DNA from: Vicugna pacos
Lineage: Eukaryota > Chordata > Mammalia > Artiodactyla > Camelidae
NCBI RefSeq assembly: GCF_048564905.1
Contig: NW_027328901.1
Span: 1 to 64,000 of the forward strand
DNA length: 64,000 nt
Direction: 5' to 3'
In this document: positions 63,497-64,000 of the stretch, one piece after another
Numbering within the stretch: the first letter of the stretch is position 1
Layout of the letters: the number at the start of each line of letters is the position of its first letter
Notes under the pieces: model-generated
Database searches by the model: none
Seen by the model: the letters and a program-made list of their open reading frames with translations, nothing else
Told to the model about the DNA's origin: nothing
Program-made: the position numbers and the translations under genes

Positions 63497-64000
63497 AGGT
63501 GCATTGTAAATCACTGTGATATTCGTGAACTTTGTTGATTGGAATCATACAGCTGCTTGTAGGTCTATTGGGATTCCACCTCCTTTGGATGCTGTGTAAT
63601 TCCTGAATTCGCATAGATGATTTTTTCTTGGCTTTCAACAAGTTTCAGTCTGATATTTCTACAGATAAATTTTCAGACATATTTTATTTCTTTATCTCTT
63701 GCTTTTCCATCTGGGACTCTTATGAATTCTAGTCTTTCATGCCCTGTCTTAACCCAGGATACAACAGCAATATTTTCATTGTTTTGCACTTGCTTTCCTA
63801 TGTCCGAATCTGACCGAGGGATTTCTGTTCCCCTGTCTTCACAGTCATTCACGCGTCCCTCTGCATTATCTAGTCTGCTAAGGACTGAATTTTAGCCCTG
63901 ATATTATCACATCCACTGAGTTTTCTGATATCTTTTGGATCGTCTTTAGACTTTCTCTTCCCATTTTCTGGTATTCTGCCTTTTGTGATTCTGAGACCCT
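63497..64000. repeat. Unit 13 (B), cut by the window edge
   Basis: First 504 bases of a further B copy. The landmark reads aggtgcattgtaaatc, one base off the others. It shows that the array continues to the right. Confidence 0.95.

Larger units (their letters stand above)
1..64000. repeat. Macrosatellite array, ~5.29 kb unit, 12 full copies plus one partial
   Basis: The same landmark (aggtgcattttaaatca, one base changed in the last copy) recurs at 1, 5293, 10585, 15877, 21169, 26461, 31753, 37042, 42332, 47624, 52914, 58205 and 63497, always head to tail. The first six intervals are exactly 5,292; later ones are 5,289, 5,290, 5,292, 5,290, 5,291 and 5,292. No unrelated DNA interrupts the array and neither end is reached. 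Unit size and near-identity fit a macrosatellite kept uniform by unequal exchange and gene conversion. I do not recognise it as a named family. Confidence 0.98.
32690..64000. repeat. Subfamily B array block (most of unit 7, units 8-13)
   Basis: B copies share cgcctctgatttccgaatac (near 36,350), cagtcaaagattcccc (near 34,712), gggcatgtggtgccc (near 34,272) and gttggtcagaccctg (near 33,656), or the related form gtcagaacctgccc in units 8 and 10. In a 185-base sample (2,160-2,345 against 60,352-60,535) I counted about 12 differences from A, or 6-7%. B copies differ among themselves by small indels and by more substitutions than A copies do. Confidence 0.92.
63237..64000 (-). pseudogene. LINE-1 ORF1 fossil, unit 12/13 junction (N-terminal part off the window)
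   Basis: C-terminal domain complete (open frame 63641-63348); the N-terminal part is cut by the right edge. Confidence 0.82.

Noticed and set aside
1-64000. CENP-B boxes or alpha-satellite-like centromeric monomers
   Set aside because: No match to the CENP-B box pattern and no ~171-base subperiod seen; the array is not evidently centromeric.
1-64000. Bacterial features, CRISPR arrays or operons
   Set aside because: Frames are short and unsupported, and the spacing is of 5.3 kb repeats with a mammalian L1 fossil.

Overview
The whole 64 kb window is one tandem array of a ~5.29 kb unit (a macrosatellite). It holds twelve full copies, starting at position 1, and the first 504 bases of a thirteenth. 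The array enters and leaves the window inside the repeat, so its true length is unknown. I see no intact protein-coding gene, no tRNA or rRNA, no CRISPR array and no recent transposon insertion. The many short open frames recur in every copy, overlap on both strands and look like chance or decayed frames.

Organism: every unit carries, on the minus strand, a heavily decayed LINE-1 ORF1. The C-terminal domain is recognisable (IQEL, KGTS, ADIS, LPPR landmarks and an ORF1-like tail QILKEF...LILQEWL). L1 of this kind points to a mammal, most likely placental. I cannot name the species or chromosome.

Layout: units 1-6 and the start of unit 7 (1 to ~32,690) form subfamily A. These copies are almost identical, with an exact 5,292-base period; copies 1 and 2 differ at about seven sites I could find. 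From ~32,690-32,790 to the end, the array is subfamily B (rest of unit 7, units 8-13). B differs from A by roughly 6-7% in the stretch I counted, has periods of 5,289-5,292, and is less uniform. The A-to-B change falls inside unit 7 and is patchy, like a conversion or recombination junction. Within B, 37,561-44,711 is repeated almost unchanged at 48,142-55,293, a two-unit duplication.

Each unit, read on the plus strand, has: (1) the N-terminal part of the minus-strand L1 ORF1 fossil (0-0.79 kb); (2) an unidentified middle (0.8-3.1 kb); (3) a more GC-rich, exon-like block (3.1-4.1 kb) ending in a conserved CCAAT box plus GC box; (4) a spacer with a pyrimidine-rich stretch and a possible trace of the L1 ORF2 start (4.1-5.0 kb); (5) the C-terminal part of the ORF1 fossil (5.03-5.29 kb), which contains a close CTCF-type motif. 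The motif repeats every ~5.29 kb in one orientation, twelve times.

The most interesting reading, an inference, is a DXZ4-like macrosatellite. Each unit carries a CTCF-type motif and a promoter-like element, the motif appears to have arisen inside an old L1, and two subfamilies with different regulatory-site content meet in the middle of the window. CTCF binding, transcription and chromosomal location cannot be read from the sequence.
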